Positions 27,005 through 36,477 of a stretch of DNA of 64,000 bases are shown here, piece after piece. The stretch covers positions 1 to 64,000 of the forward strand of contig NZ_OZ032162.1 of NCBI RefSeq assembly GCF_964026565.1. The letters are read 5' to 3'. A program made the position numbers and the translations under genes. The notes below the pieces were generated by a model. The model was not told where the DNA came from. It ran no database searches and worked only from the letters and a program-made list of their open reading frames with translations. How positions within the stretch are numbered: position 1 is the stretch's first letter; each line of letters starts with the position of its first letter. The DNA is from Rickettsia endosymbiont of Ceutorhynchus obstrictus. Lineage in GTDB: Bacteria; Pseudomonadota; Alphaproteobacteria; Rickettsiales; Rickettsiaceae.

Positions 27005-27079
27005 ATAGTGCCTATAAATTAGTAACAATAATTGATATTACCATAACAATATATGTTACTTCAATAAAATTTTATGAAC

Positions 27080-29836
27080 TTAATGTATTTCCATCCAGCT
27101 ATTGCCTACTCGTGTTTCGGCGATAATCGGTACCTTGATATCAGTAGAATTCTCCATAATTTTCTTGATGATCGGTACAATAATTTCTACCTCATCAACC
27201 GGTGCTTCAAATAGCAATTCATCGTGAATTTGCAGTATTAACCTAGTTTTAAGTCCCAATTTTTCTATTTCACGGTCTAAATTAATCATGGCAATTTTTA
27301 TTATATCGGCGTTGGTGCCTTGAATAGGGGCGTTAATGGCGGCTCTTTCCGCAAATTGCCGTAGCGACGCTTTTTTATCGTAAATTAACGGCACAAAACA
27401 TTTCCTACCGAATAAATTAGTAACATAGCCTTGTTCTTTAGCTTGGGATTTTATTGATTCCATATAGCTTTCTACTCCCTTATACTCGGCAAAATACTTC
27501 TTTATATAATCCGAAGCTTCTTTGGAGCTAACATTTAATTGCTTAGCCAGACCAAAGGCACTAATACCGTAAATAATACCGAAATTTATTGCTTTTGCTT
27601 TCCGCCGATGCTCATGGGTTAGCTCTTCTTTTTTCAGATTAAAAATTTGGCAAGCGGTTTGACTATGTATATCTTCACCGTTAATAAATGATTGTTTAAG
27701 CTCCGGCATGTCTGCAATATGGCTTAATATTCTCAGCTCGATTTGTGAGTAGTCGGCAGATATTAATTTATGCTCTTTTTCAGCTATAAAAGCTTCTCTA
27801 ATTTTATTGCCTTCTGTTGAACGGATCGGTACGTTTTGTAAATTAGGATCGTGAGAGCTAAGCCGTCCGGTGGTGGTAGAAGTTTGCAAAAAAGTTGTAT
27901 GAACTCTGCGTGTTATAGGATTTATTTGTTTCGGTAAGCTATCGGTATAAGTATTTTTTAGCTTACTAAGCTGCCGCCATTTTAACAATAAATCGGCTAT
28001 CTCGTAACCGTGTTCGCTAAGCTTCTCAAGAATTTCGGCACCCGTGGAGTAAGAAGCTGCTTTAGCGGAAGTTTTGCCGAAGGGTAATTGCATTTTATCA
28101 AATAATATTTCGCCTAGTTGCTTAGGTGAACCGATATTAAATTTAAGTCCGCTAAGAGTAAAAATTTCCTGCTCAAGCCTTATGATTTCCTCACCGAATT
28201 CTGCGGATAATTGGTTAAGATAAGCGGCATTTATTTTTATGCCGGCTTTTTCCATTTTATCTATTACGTAACATAGCGGTAAATCGATTTCCCTATACAA
28301 CTTAAAAGCCTTATTATCTTTAAGCTCTCTAAGCCACTGTTCATAAAGAGCAGTAAAACCGGCAACTATTTTTGCCGATTCGGTAATTATATTTTCAATT
28401 TGGCTTTCTTTCTTAGCTTCTAGAAATAAATCTTTTTGAGGCATTCCCGCCGACCTTGCATAATGCATTAGCTCCAAATCCTCAATTGCCGAAATTTTAT
28501 TTGTTTCTTGAATAAATATTTTAAGTAAGTGCTTTAAGCCGTAAGTAATTTTTCTGATAGATGTATCATATAGTAGTTTATGAATAGTCGGAAAAAACCA
28601 ATTACTTTCAGTTTGTTTGGTTGTCGTTGCATGATTCCTCAAAACACCCTCGATGTCATTCCCGCGTAGGCGGGAATCTAGAAAAATTAAGTCTGGATCC
28701 CCGTTTTCACGAGGATGACATCGAGCGTTTTGTTTATTACTATAAGAAAAAAGGTCTTCGGCTGAATTGGATGTTTTTAGAATATAGCTTTCATTTTTTA
28801 GCGATAAAGCTAAAGCTAGTATTTGTCCTTTATGTTCTATCGGATAAATAGCTATGACTCCTTCTTTTTCTGCTGCTTTTAAAACATTATCAAGTTCTTC
28901 AGTATTATTAATTTCTTTTATAGTAACTGCTTTGTTCTCTTCTATTATTTCTTTATGCTCGGTAAGTTTAATATCAAATAAATTTTCCGCTCTTTTATAT
29001 AAAGATTTAAAACCGTATTCGTGTAGGAAGTTTGATAATTTATCGACATCGGGCGGCGACCATTCCAATGAAGTTAATTCAAAATCTAAATCAACGTTAA
29101 AATCAAGCCCGACTAATTGCCAAGAGATTAAAGCAAGCTCTTTGGAAGATTGTAAAATTTCTCTTTGCCTTGGGCTGGCTATTTGCTCAAGAGAATTTAA
29201 GATATTTTCTACCGAATCAAATTGCTCAATAAGCGCGCCGGCGGTTTTCGGTCCGATAGACGGCACGCCCGGAATGTTATCCGATCTATCGCCCATTAAA
29301 GCCATAACTTCACGGACTTTGTTCGGTTTCACGCCGAATTTTTTGATAACCTCGTCTTCCGTAATATATTTTGCTTTTATCGGATCATATATTTTTACGT
29401 GATCATTCATTAACTGCAACAAATCTTTATCGGAAGAAATAATAACGACATCTTCTTCTAATGCAGCTGCTTTTGCAGCAAAAGTAGCAATAATATCATC
29501 TGCCTCATAACCGTTTTTCTCTAAGATAGGGAAATTAAGATTACTTGCTGCGTGACGTACTAGCGGTAATTGAGTAATTAAATCTTCTGGAGGCGTTGGT
29601 CTATTTGCCTTATATTGATCGTAAATTTGATGACGAAAATTTTTACCGCCGGTATCAAAAACCACCGCCGCATGTTTCGGTTTAAAGTCATTTAAGACCT
29701 TAAGCAGCATTGAAGTAAAGCCGTAAAGAGCGCCGACAGGTTCACCGCTCGGCGAGGTTAACGGCTGCTGTACATGATAGGCACAAAAAACAAACCCGTA
29801 ACCGTCTATTAATAGTAAAGTATTTTTTTTAGTCAT
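27080..29836 (-). CDS. polA: DNA polymerase I with an in-frame palindromic-element insert
   Basis: This 918-residue PolA has a 5'-3' exonuclease/FEN domain (about 1-290; ADDIIATFAA, GDRSDNIPGVPSIGPKTA), a degenerate proofreading domain (about 300-520) and a polymerase domain with motif A SADYSQIELRIL (about 690), motif B KAKAINFGIIYG (about 749) and motif C IHDELLFEA (about 872). The DxE pair expected near the start of the proofreading domain reads IAIYPIEHKG, so proofreading is probably absent. Residues about 370-399 (CHPRENGDPDLIFLDSRLRG) come from a palindromic element in the coding frame. It acts in repair and Okazaki-fragment processing. Confidence 0.95.
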   Translation of the reverse strand: MTKKNTLLLIDGYGFVFCAYHVQQPLTSPSGEPVGALYGFTSMLLKVLNDFKPKHAAVVFDTGGKNFRHQIYDQYKANRPTPPEDLITQLPLVRHAASNLNFPILEKNGYEADDIIATFAAKAAALEEDVVIISSDKDLLQLMNDHVKIYDPIKAKYITEDEVIKKFGVKPNKVREVMALMGDRSDNIPGVPSIGPKTAGALIEQFDSVENILNSLEQIASPRQREILQSSKELALISWQLVGLDFNVDLDFELTSLEWSPPDVDKLSNFLHEYGFKSLYKRAENLFDIKLTEHKEIIEENKAVTIKEINNTEELDNVLKAAEKEGVIAIYPIEHKGQILALALSLKNESYILKTSNSAEDLFSYSNKQNARCHPRENGDPDLIFLDSRLRGNDIEGVLRNHATTTKQTESNWFFPTIHKLLYDTSIRKITYGLKHLLKIFIQETNKISAIEDLELMHYARSAGMPQKDLFLEAKKESQIENIITESAKIVAGFTALYEQWLRELKDNKAFKLYREIDLPLCYVIDKMEKAGIKINAAYLNQLSAEFGEEIIRLEQEIFTLSGLKFNIGSPKQLGEILFDKMQLPFGKTSAKAASYSTGAEILEKLSEHGYEIADLLLKWRQLSKLKNTYTDSLPKQINPITRRVHTTFLQTSTTTGRLSSHDPNLQNVPIRSTEGNKIREAFIAEKEHKLISADYSQIELRILSHIADMPELKQSFINGEDIHSQTACQIFNLKKEELTHEHRRKAKAINFGIIYGISAFGLAKQLNVSSKEASDYIKKYFAEYKGVESYMESIKSQAKEQGYVTNLFGRKCFVPLIYDKKASLRQFAERAAINAPIQGTNADIIKIAMINLDREIEKLGLKTRLILQIHDELLFEAPVDEVEIIVPIIKKIMENSTDIKVPIIAETRVGNSWMEIH
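28640..28725. repeat. Palindromic element inserted in frame within polA
   Basis: CGATGTCATTCCCGCGTAGG...GAATCTAG and CTGGATCCCCGTTTTCACG...GATGACATCGAG form the same inverted repeat found all over the spacers. It keeps the polA frame and adds about 30 residues ending SRLRGNDIEGV in the non-catalytic proofreading region. Confidence 0.85.
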
Positions 29837-29880
29837 TTTATTTAATTATTAAAGTGTACGGTAGCAAAAGAAATTAAATA

Positions 29881-30345
29881 GTCATTCCCGCGGGCGTTGT
29901 TGCATTGCTCAATATTTTTGCACAGCAATTCGGTGTCATACCGTGGCTTGACCACGGTATCCAGAAAAATACTTTTAAGTCATCCTGAATTTATTTCATG
30001 ATCTACTAAAAAAGATGCGCAAAACTTGTTCAGCATGACAAATAAAAGTCTGGATTCCCGCCTTCGGGCGTTGTTGCACGGCTCGAAAATTAATAAAAAA
30101 CTCGTCATTGCGAAGCCACGAAGTGGCTGCGGCAATCCAGGCTATCCCGAATGTAATGAGGGATTTAATTAGAATACTAAACAAGTTTAGTATAAAAATA
30201 TGTTTAACTGGATTGCCACGTCGGCATAAATGCCTCCTCGCAATGACGATTCTGGTAGCCATGCAACAACGCCCCGCCTTGAGCTAGGAATGACATCGAA
30301 AATTTGAGCCATGCAACAAAGCCAATGCCCCGCGGGAATGACATC
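29881..30345. repeat. Nested composite palindromes between polA and comEC
   Basis: No gene lies in this 565-base gap. An outer GTCATTCCCGCG...CGCGGGAATGAC pair is split by GGCGTTGTTGCATTGCTC / GAGCCATGCAACAAAGCC arms. Inside are a GGTGTCATACCGTGGCTTGAC palindrome half, a CATCCTGAATTTATTTCATG repeat and a second composite (30068-30273). This inner composite carries the CGTCATTGCGAAGCCACGAAG...CAATGACG palindrome and is bordered by CCGCCTT on both sides. The frame at 29996-30262 is repeat read-through. Confidence 0.7.
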
Positions 30346-30401
30346 AATTTACTATATAATATCATTATAACTTAACTAACTTAATAAACTAAACATTATT
30401 T

Positions 30402-32396
30402 TCACTTAAATCTATTATTAGTATTACCGGTTTTTATTTGGCATTCTTTGCTATTACAAAATATAAGTATTACCGGTGTTTTGTCTAAAAAATCTTTGTT
30501 AACGGTAATTAGGTTGCCGACGCATTTAATATTGTAAGTAAGATTAATATATATTTCTGCTTCCCGGCACTTTTTACTTTTTATAAAATTCTCGTCGCCG
30601 ATAATAATTTTCTGCCCGTAATTAGTGATAAAAATATTATTTTTTAAAGGATATATAGTGCTATCTTTTTGCCCAAACCAGTTAGCCCAGTAGAGTCTGT
30701 TGAATGCCGGCATTTTCTCGGCATAAATTTCTAGCTCATTATCTTTATTTTTAAATCCTACGGCATTTGCGCCGGCATCAAATATTAAATCCGGCTTCGG
30801 CGAGTAGAGCATTAATATAAAAGATACGCCCATAATCCCCAATCCCCAAAGACGCCAATTTGTTTTCCATATGCAAATCCAGAAAAAGCCGAATAAAAAG
30901 AGTAGAATACTTAAATTTGTTATATAACCGAAATACCATACCGCCCCCGGTAAATTATTAAAATACTCTGCCGAGTTAATAATTATGCTAATGAAAAACC
31001 CCATTATTTTTAAAACAAAGCCGTCTATATTTAGCCACATTAAAGGTAATGACAACAGTGCTAAAGGCATTAGGAAAAACGACATTATCGGTACGACGAT
31101 AAGGTTATTGGGGATTGAGTAGGTCGAGAATATAAAAAACTGATTTATTACCACCGGTGCCGTTATAATGCTGGCTAAAAAACTAGAATAAATATTTGAT
31201 GCCGTATAAAATTTTATTGAGGCAAAAATTCCTTTATTATTACCGAGTAACCATTGATTTTTTAAATAAAACTCATAGCCTGCTACTAACGAAAGTACGG
31301 CAATAAAAGACAGCTGAAAACTAGGATGGAATATATATTCAGGGTTCAAAGATAATATTATAAAAGCTGCAACGGCAAGAGAACGTAGAGGAAAACAAGA
31401 GCGTTCTATAATGATGGCGTAGATAAAAATCGCTGCCATAATAAAGGCTCTGGTTGCGGCAATCTGCATGCCGCTTAGCCCTAAATAACCGAAACTACCG
31501 ATCAGCGAACAGCTAGCGGCAATTAATTTTACATTAAAATTATAAGCAAGATAATTAGAGAGATTTAATAAAAATCTTGTCGATATAAATAAAATCATCG
31601 CCACTAGCGATAAATGTAGACCCGAAACGCAAAGCACATGGGAAATACCGCTTTGCCTCATATTTTGCATTAATTGCCGGTTGATACCTTTCGTTTCACC
31701 GAGCAATATCGCGGCAGCAAAATTACCTTTAATGCTCCCTAATTTTTTCACTAAATTTTGATAAATATTAAATCTAATTTTATAGATAACCCTGTTAATA
31801 TATTTTTCTTGGTGTAATAAAATTTTCGGCGGAGACATTGCATAGCCGTTTGCGCCTATTTCGGATAAATAGGCATAAAATCCAAAATCATACCCACCGG
31901 GTAGAATGCTATTTTGCGGCTTATAGAGCTTAGCCAGCAAGCTAATCTTATCACTGACGGTAGTTTCTTTAAGGTATTTTTTCGGTAGGCTTAGCCTGAT
32001 TTTTTTAATATTTTTATTGATCTTCTTAATTTTTATATCGTTTAATACTATTTGTGAGCCGTGAATAGTCGGCTTAATGGTTTCTATTGTGCCGATCACT
32101 TCCGAGATTATCGGCTTACCGATAGTGCGGCTTCGTAAATTTAAAATCCTATATTTACTAATTAGCAAAGCAAAGGCAAAGGCGATAACTAATCCACAGA
32201 TAAATTGCCAAAATATTCCATATTTTTTAGTAAAAAGTAATAGTAAAGAAAAGAAAAAAATAGCTAGAATTGCTAAAAACGGTGGCTCAAAATTTAGCGA
32301 AAAATAAACGATAATACCGCAAATAAAACTAACAAAATACCATAAGCTAAGATTATTATATTCTTCCTCAAGAATATCTCTTAAATATTTTATCAC
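30402..32396 (-). CDS. comEC: ComEC/Rec2-type DNA-uptake channel protein
   Basis: This 664-residue polytopic membrane protein starts with two to three membrane segments (about 15-60), a soluble DUF4131-like domain (about 70-180) and the competence core, with GETKGINRQLMQNMRQSG followed by ISHVLCVSGLHLSLVA (about 230-262) and further membrane helices. ComEC moves one DNA strand through the inner membrane. The C-terminal part is only about 130 residues and lacks a complete metallo-beta-lactamase domain, common in the rickettsial form. It is alone, between two repeat-filled gaps. Confidence 0.88.
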   Translation of the reverse strand: MIKYLRDILEEEYNNLSLWYFVSFICGIIVYFSLNFEPPFLAILAIFFFSLLLLFTKKYGIFWQFICGLVIAFAFALLISKYRILNLRSRTIGKPIISEVIGTIETIKPTIHGSQIVLNDIKIKKINKNIKKIRLSLPKKYLKETTVSDKISLLAKLYKPQNSILPGGYDFGFYAYLSEIGANGYAMSPPKILLHQEKYINRVIYKIRFNIYQNLVKKLGSIKGNFAAAILLGETKGINRQLMQNMRQSGISHVLCVSGLHLSLVAMILFISTRFLLNLSNYLAYNFNVKLIAASCSLIGSFGYLGLSGMQIAATRAFIMAAIFIYAIIIERSCFPLRSLAVAAFIILSLNPEYIFHPSFQLSFIAVLSLVAGYEFYLKNQWLLGNNKGIFASIKFYTASNIYSSFLASIITAPVVINQFFIFSTYSIPNNLIVVPIMSFFLMPLALLSLPLMWLNIDGFVLKIMGFFISIIINSAEYFNNLPGAVWYFGYITNLSILLFLFGFFWICIWKTNWRLWGLGIMGVSFILMLYSPKPDLIFDAGANAVGFKNKDNELEIYAEKMPAFNRLYWANWFGQKDSTIYPLKNNIFITNYGQKIIIGDENFIKSKKCREAEIYINLTYNIKCVGNLITVNKDFLDKTPVILIFCNSKECQIKTGNTNNRFK

Positions 32397-32499
32397 TTTT
32401 ACAACTTTAGGTTAAAGTTGGCATTATATGCGGTTAAGGGCTAAGTGCAATGGATTTATTAGGGTATTGTGAGCATTTGTGAATAATTAAAACATCTTC

Positions 32500-32945
32500 T
32501 ATGCCCATTCCCGCGAAAACGGGGTGTTGTTGCATGGCTACCAGAATCGTCATGGCGAGGCGCTGTAAGCGTTGTTGCATGGCTCTAAAAAAGTGTCGTA
32601 TGTCATTACCGCGAAGGCGGGAATCCAGGCTTTTCTTTGTCATGCTGAACTTGTTTCAGCATCTCTTTAACATATCCTGAAATAAATTCAGGATGACTAT
32701 AATTTTTCTAGATTCCCGCTTTCGCGGGAATGACATCGAAAATTCGAGCCATGCAACAACGGCTGAAAACGGGAATCCAGGCTTTTCTGTCATGCTGAAC
32801 TTGTTTCAGCATCTATAATATTTGATCCTGAAATAAATTCAGGATGACTATAAGTATTTTTTCTAGATTCCCGCCTTTAGCTAGAATTGACATACGGCAC
32901 TTTTTTAGAGCCATGCAACAAAGCTAATGCTACACGGGAATGACA
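32500..32945. repeat. Nested composite palindromes between comEC and gapR
   Basis: A GTGTTGTTGCATGG-bounded composite (about 32523-32763) splits a CATTCCCGCGAAAACGGG...AATCCAG palindrome. GAAAACGG is present on both sides (32515 and 32765), giving eight of nine target-duplication bases. Two copies of GTCATGCTGAACTTGTTTCAGC and CTGAAATAAATTCAGGATGAC follow (32638-32695, 32787-32850). An arm GAGCCATGCAACAAAGC lies at 32911. There is no gene in this 574-base gap. Confidence 0.7.
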
Positions 32946-32970
32946 ATTATATTTCTTAAACTGACTATAA

Positions 32971-33207
32971 TTATATACCTAAAGCTTGGCGATAAAGCTC
33001 AAGCATCGCATCTTGCTCGGCTAATTTATCTCTATCAAGTTTTTTTAATTTTAAGATAGCTTTCATTGCTTTAGCATCAAATCCATGAGAAGAAGCATCT
33101 TGAAAAATAGATTTTACTTCTTCGGATAATTCTGCTTTTTCTTGTTCTAATCTCTCTATTTTATTTATATATTGTTCTAATTGTTCTTTTACTATTACTT
33201 CCGACAT
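32971..33207 (-). CDS. gapR: GapR-family nucleoid protein (DUF2312)
   Basis: The 78-residue protein EQLEQYINKIERLEQEKAEL, then VKSIFQDASSHGFDAKAMKA, is the whole DUF2312/GapR domain: two long helices and a basic C-terminal helix. In Caulobacter the homologue clamps overtwisted AT-rich DNA and helps replication and topoisomerases. The rickettsial protein is slightly shorter but complete. It is a single gene. Confidence 0.9.
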   Translation of the reverse strand: MSEVIVKEQLEQYINKIERLEQEKAELSEEVKSIFQDASSHGFDAKAMKAILKLKKLDRDKLAEQDAMLELYRQALGI

Positions 33208-33244
33208 AAAAATTATTTAACCATTTAAAATTTACTATATAGTA

Positions 33245-33404
33245 GGCTCTGTGAACAAAATTTAAATTAATCTATTTTAGTTCTTTTTAACTGCAAATTA
33301 TAAGATTTTTTTGAAATAGGAATAGCTATTACTGCAAAAATCTTATTAATTTTCGTGTAAAAATACCTTAAAATATAAATAATTTAAATTTTGTTCACAG
33401 AGCC
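33245..33404. mobile_element. MITE-B copy 1 (160 bp, TA-flanked)
   Basis: The ends GGCTCTGTGAACAAAATTTA and its complement enclose an AT-rich interior with GCAAATTATAAGATTTTTTT and AAATCTTATTAATTTTCG. TA lies on each side. A diverged copy sits between rplU and rpmA (57056). It is non-coding, in the gap between gapR and secF. Confidence 0.7.
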
Positions 33405-33587
33405 TAGACAAAATTGAAAAATTATTTTTCTTGTTAATTTTATAGATAATTTTAATAAAAATACTAGAAGAATCTTGAAAAGGTTTATCTTTGATTAAAG
33501 CGCTTATAATTATTGAAAATACAAAGTTTTTGTATATCTTTTAATTTAGGTTGTTTATAAAAAATTAATTTAATTAAAACTATAATA

Positions 33588-34499
33588 ATGCAATTATATC
33601 CTTTAAGACTGTTACCAGATAAAATCAATTTTGATTTTATGAATTTTAAAAAAATAAGTTATACGTTATCTATTATATTATCGTTAATCAGCATATTATG
33701 GGTAGGTATCTATAAATTTAATTTCGGCATTGATTTTGCCGGCGGTATTGTTATCGAGGTAAGGCTTGATCAAGCACCCGACTTACCGAAAATGCGTGAA
33801 GTGCTAGGAAATCTAGGAATCGGTGAGGTAGTACTGCAGAATTTCGGCAGTGAGCGCGACTTATCTATTAGGTTCGGTAGTAGTAGCGAAGATAATTTAA
33901 GGAAAAATATTGAACTCATTAAATCGACTTTACAAAATAATTTTCCTTATAAATTTGAATATCGTAAAGTAGATTTTGTCGGACCTCAAGTCGGGCGGCA
34001 ATTAATTAACGCAGGCATTTTGGCGATGTTATTTTCCTTCGCGGCGATTATGGTTTATATTTGGATAAGATTTGAATGGTATTTCGGTCTTGGAATATTA
34101 GTGGCTTTAGTGCATGACGTTATTTTAAGCCTTGGCTTTATGAGTATGACAGGCTTAGATTTTAATTTAAGTACCATCGCGGCAATTCTGACTATAATAG
34201 GTTACTCGGTTAACGATTCTGTGGTAATATATGATAGAATCAGAGAAAATTTACGTAAATCTCATAAAAAAGTTATTACCCAAATTATCAATGTTAGTAT
34301 TAACGAAACATTATCAAGAACTATCTTAACGGTCGTTACTACGTTACTTGCCAATTTGGCACTAGTAATTTTCGGCGGTGAAGCGATTCGTAGCTTTAGC
34401 GTATTAGTATTTTTCGGTATCATAGCGGGGACTTATTCGTCAATTTTTATTTCTGCTCCGATACTCACGTTATTTGCTACTAAGAAAATAGCTAAATGA
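33588..34499 (+). CDS. secF: Protein-export subunit SecF
   Basis: SecF with SecD uses the proton gradient to help the Sec channel release exported proteins. The 303-residue protein has an N-terminal membrane segment, the hallmark FGIDFAGGIVIEVRL (about 50), a periplasmic domain and five further membrane segments with IAAILTIIGYSVNDSVVIYD, RIRENLR and TVVTTLLANLALVIFGG. secD is not adjacent, as usual in Rickettsia. Confidence 0.96.
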   Translation: MQLYPLRLLPDKINFDFMNFKKISYTLSIILSLISILWVGIYKFNFGIDFAGGIVIEVRLDQAPDLPKMREVLGNLGIGEVVLQNFGSERDLSIRFGSSSEDNLRKNIELIKSTLQNNFPYKFEYRKVDFVGPQVGRQLINAGILAMLFSFAAIMVYIWIRFEWYFGLGILVALVHDVILSLGFMSMTGLDFNLSTIAAILTIIGYSVNDSVVIYDRIRENLRKSHKKVITQIINVSINETLSRTILTVVTTLLANLALVIFGGEAIRSFSVLVFFGIIAGTYSSIFISAPILTLFATKKIAK

Positions 34500-34509
34500 C
34501 GATTTTTGC

Positions 34510-34830
34510 TAAACATTTTCGATGTCGTTTCTAGCTGCGGCAGGCTTTGTTGCGTGACTCGAATTTTCGATGTCATTCCCGTGAAAACGGGGCGTTGTTG
34601 CATGGCTACCGGAATCGTTATTGCGAGGAGGCACGAAGTGCCGACGCGGCAATCAAGTATAAACATATTTTTATACTAAACTTGTTTAGTATTCTAATTA
34701 AATCCCGAATGTAATTCGGGATAGCCTGGATTGCCGCAACCACTTCGTGGCTTCGCAATGACGATGTTTTTTATTAATTTTTGATCCACGCGGGCATTGC
34801 CACGCGGGAATGACATTGGAAGGGTGGAAT
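34510..34830. repeat. Composite palindromes between secF and nuoF
   Basis: CTAGCTGCGGC, GGCTTTGTTGCGTGACTCG, a split GTCATTCCCGTGAAAACGG and GGCGTTGTTGCATGGCTACC lead into a full ACGCGGCAATCAAG...CCTGGATTGCCGCAACCACTTCG palindrome (34630-34765). The gap is 391 bases long, without a gene. Confidence 0.65.
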
Positions 34831-34890
34831 GATGTCGGAGATGGATACAACATTAAGTTAAATGAGATCAATCTTTATTAAGAGCAATAT

Positions 34891-36150
34891 ATGCTAAAAG
34901 CAGAAGATAGAATTTTTACTAACCTGCAAGGGGCAGAAAGCCATGATATAAAAGCTAGTAAAAAGCGCGGAGATTGGGCTGATACCAAAGCTTTAATGAG
35001 CAAAGGGCGGGAATGGATAATTGAAGAAGTAAAAAAATCGGGTTTACGCGGTCGTGGCGGTGCCGGCTTTTCTACCGGTACGAAATGGTCGTTTATGCCG
35101 AAGGAATCGCTTAAACCTTCTTATTTAGTAGTCAATGCCGATGAATCCGAGCCTGGAACTTGCAAAGATCGTGATATTTTAAGATTTGAGCCGCATAAAT
35201 TAATAGAAGGGTGCTTGCTAGCAAGCTTTGCGATATGTGCGCATATATGTTATATCTATATTAGGGGAGAGTTTTATAATGAAGCTTCTAATATCCAACG
35301 AGCTTTAGATGAAGCGTATAATGAGGGATTAATCGGTAAAAATGCTTGCGGCTCCGGTTTTGATTGCGATATTTATTTACATAGAGGAGCAGGTGCATAT
35401 ATTTGCGGTGAGGAAACAGCGTTACTTGAAAGTTTAGAGGGTAAAAAAGGCATGCCGAGGTTAAAACCGCCTTTTCCTGCAGGCTACGGCTTGTATGGTT
35501 GCCCGACCACTATTAATAATGTTGAATCTATAGCTGTAGTGCCGACTATTTTAAGACGTGGAGCCGGGTGGTTTAGCAGTATCGGCAAACCGAATAATAC
35601 CGGCACTAAAATTTTCTGCATTTCAGGACATGTCAATAAGCCTTGTAATATTGAAGAAAAAATGGGCGTTCCTTTAAAGGAGCTAATTGATAAATATGCC
35701 GGAGGGGTACGCGGTGGCTGGGATAACCTTAAAGCTATAATCCCTGGCGGCTCTTCCGTGCCGTTATTACCTAAATCTTTATGTGAAGTGGATATGGATT
35801 TTGATAGTTTAAAAGCTGCCGGATCGAGTCTTGGAACCGGCGGTATTATCGTCATGGATCAATCTACCGATATTATTTATGCCATTGCCAGATTAAGCAA
35901 ATTTTATATGCATGAGTCGTGCGGTCAATGCACTCCTTGCAGAGAGGGGACAGGCTGGATGTGGCGGGTTATGATGCGTTTAGTGCAAGGACAGGCAAAA
36001 AAGCATGAGATCGATGAGTTGCTTGAGGTAACCAAAGAAGTCGAAGGGCATACTATTTGTGCTTTAGGTGACGCTGCCGCTTGGCCTATTCAAGGGTTAA
36101 TACATCACTTTCGTGATGAGATTGAAGAGCGTATTAAGTATACTCGATGA
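34891..36150 (+). CDS. nuoF: NADH-quinone oxidoreductase subunit F
   Basis: NuoF is the NADH-oxidising subunit of complex I and carries FMN and a 4Fe-4S cluster. GLRGRGGAGFSTGTKW with ADESEPGTCKDRDI binds NADH and FMN. ESCGQCTPCREGTGW plus HTICALGDAAAWP holds the four cluster Cys. The length of 419 is normal. It is separated from the rest of the nuo genes, a known rickettsial layout. The last residues (KYTR and stop) run into a palindromic element that also ends the ZapB-like gene. Confidence 0.96.
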   Translation: MLKAEDRIFTNLQGAESHDIKASKKRGDWADTKALMSKGREWIIEEVKKSGLRGRGGAGFSTGTKWSFMPKESLKPSYLVVNADESEPGTCKDRDILRFEPHKLIEGCLLASFAICAHICYIYIRGEFYNEASNIQRALDEAYNEGLIGKNACGSGFDCDIYLHRGAGAYICGEETALLESLEGKKGMPRLKPPFPAGYGLYGCPTTINNVESIAVVPTILRRGAGWFSSIGKPNNTGTKIFCISGHVNKPCNIEEKMGVPLKELIDKYAGGVRGGWDNLKAIIPGGSSVPLLPKSLCEVDMDFDSLKAAGSSLGTGGIIVMDQSTDIIYAIARLSKFYMHESCGQCTPCREGTGWMWRVMMRLVQGQAKKHEIDELLEVTKEVEGHTICALGDAAAWPIQGLIHHFRDEIEERIKYTR

Positions 36151-36265
36151 ACTTCAAAAATTGGCTACGTCGTCTTATAAGTTCTGCGGTACTCACGTAT
36201 TAAGTATACGCTGCGTTCCTCGACTTATAGACTCCTTGCTCTTTTTGAAGTTGATCTTCGTCTAC
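36141..36265. repeat. Palindromic element overlapping the nuoF end
   Basis: TACTCGATGAACTTCAAAAA and CTTTTTGAAGTTGATCTTCG form the arms; the centre has GTACTCACGTATTAAGTATACGC. It supplies the last nuoF codons and stop codon. The same family lies at 46034-46157. The rest of the gap holds a partial CTGAAATAAATTCAGGATGAC repeat and a GTCAT palindrome remnant. Confidence 0.7.
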
Positions 36266-36477
36266 TAATCCTTCATTTTATAGGAGTACATAGTGTTAAC
36301 AGTTGGCATACTATAATAGATATTGAAATAAATTCAGGATGACTATTATTTTTCTGGATTCCCGTTTTTACGGAAATGACATAAGGGGCAGCAAGAATGA
36401 CATACTGCTGCTTTTATCGAACTATGCAAGAATCACGGTATGACAGAATAACTAACCATATTAATTATAAAATATAT

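Noticed and set aside
29996..30262. Open frame of 88 codons on the minus strand
   Set aside because: Lies wholly in nested palindromic repeats; the peptide (SWLRNDE-type) is the usual repeat read-through.
32434..32643. Open frame of 69 codons on the minus strand
   Set aside because: Translated palindromes (LDSRLRGNDI), no ribosome site and no family.
36397..36477. N-terminal extension of lepB by 27 codons
   Set aside because: Encoded by a repeat-derived stretch; the signal peptidase family starts near the ATG at 36478.
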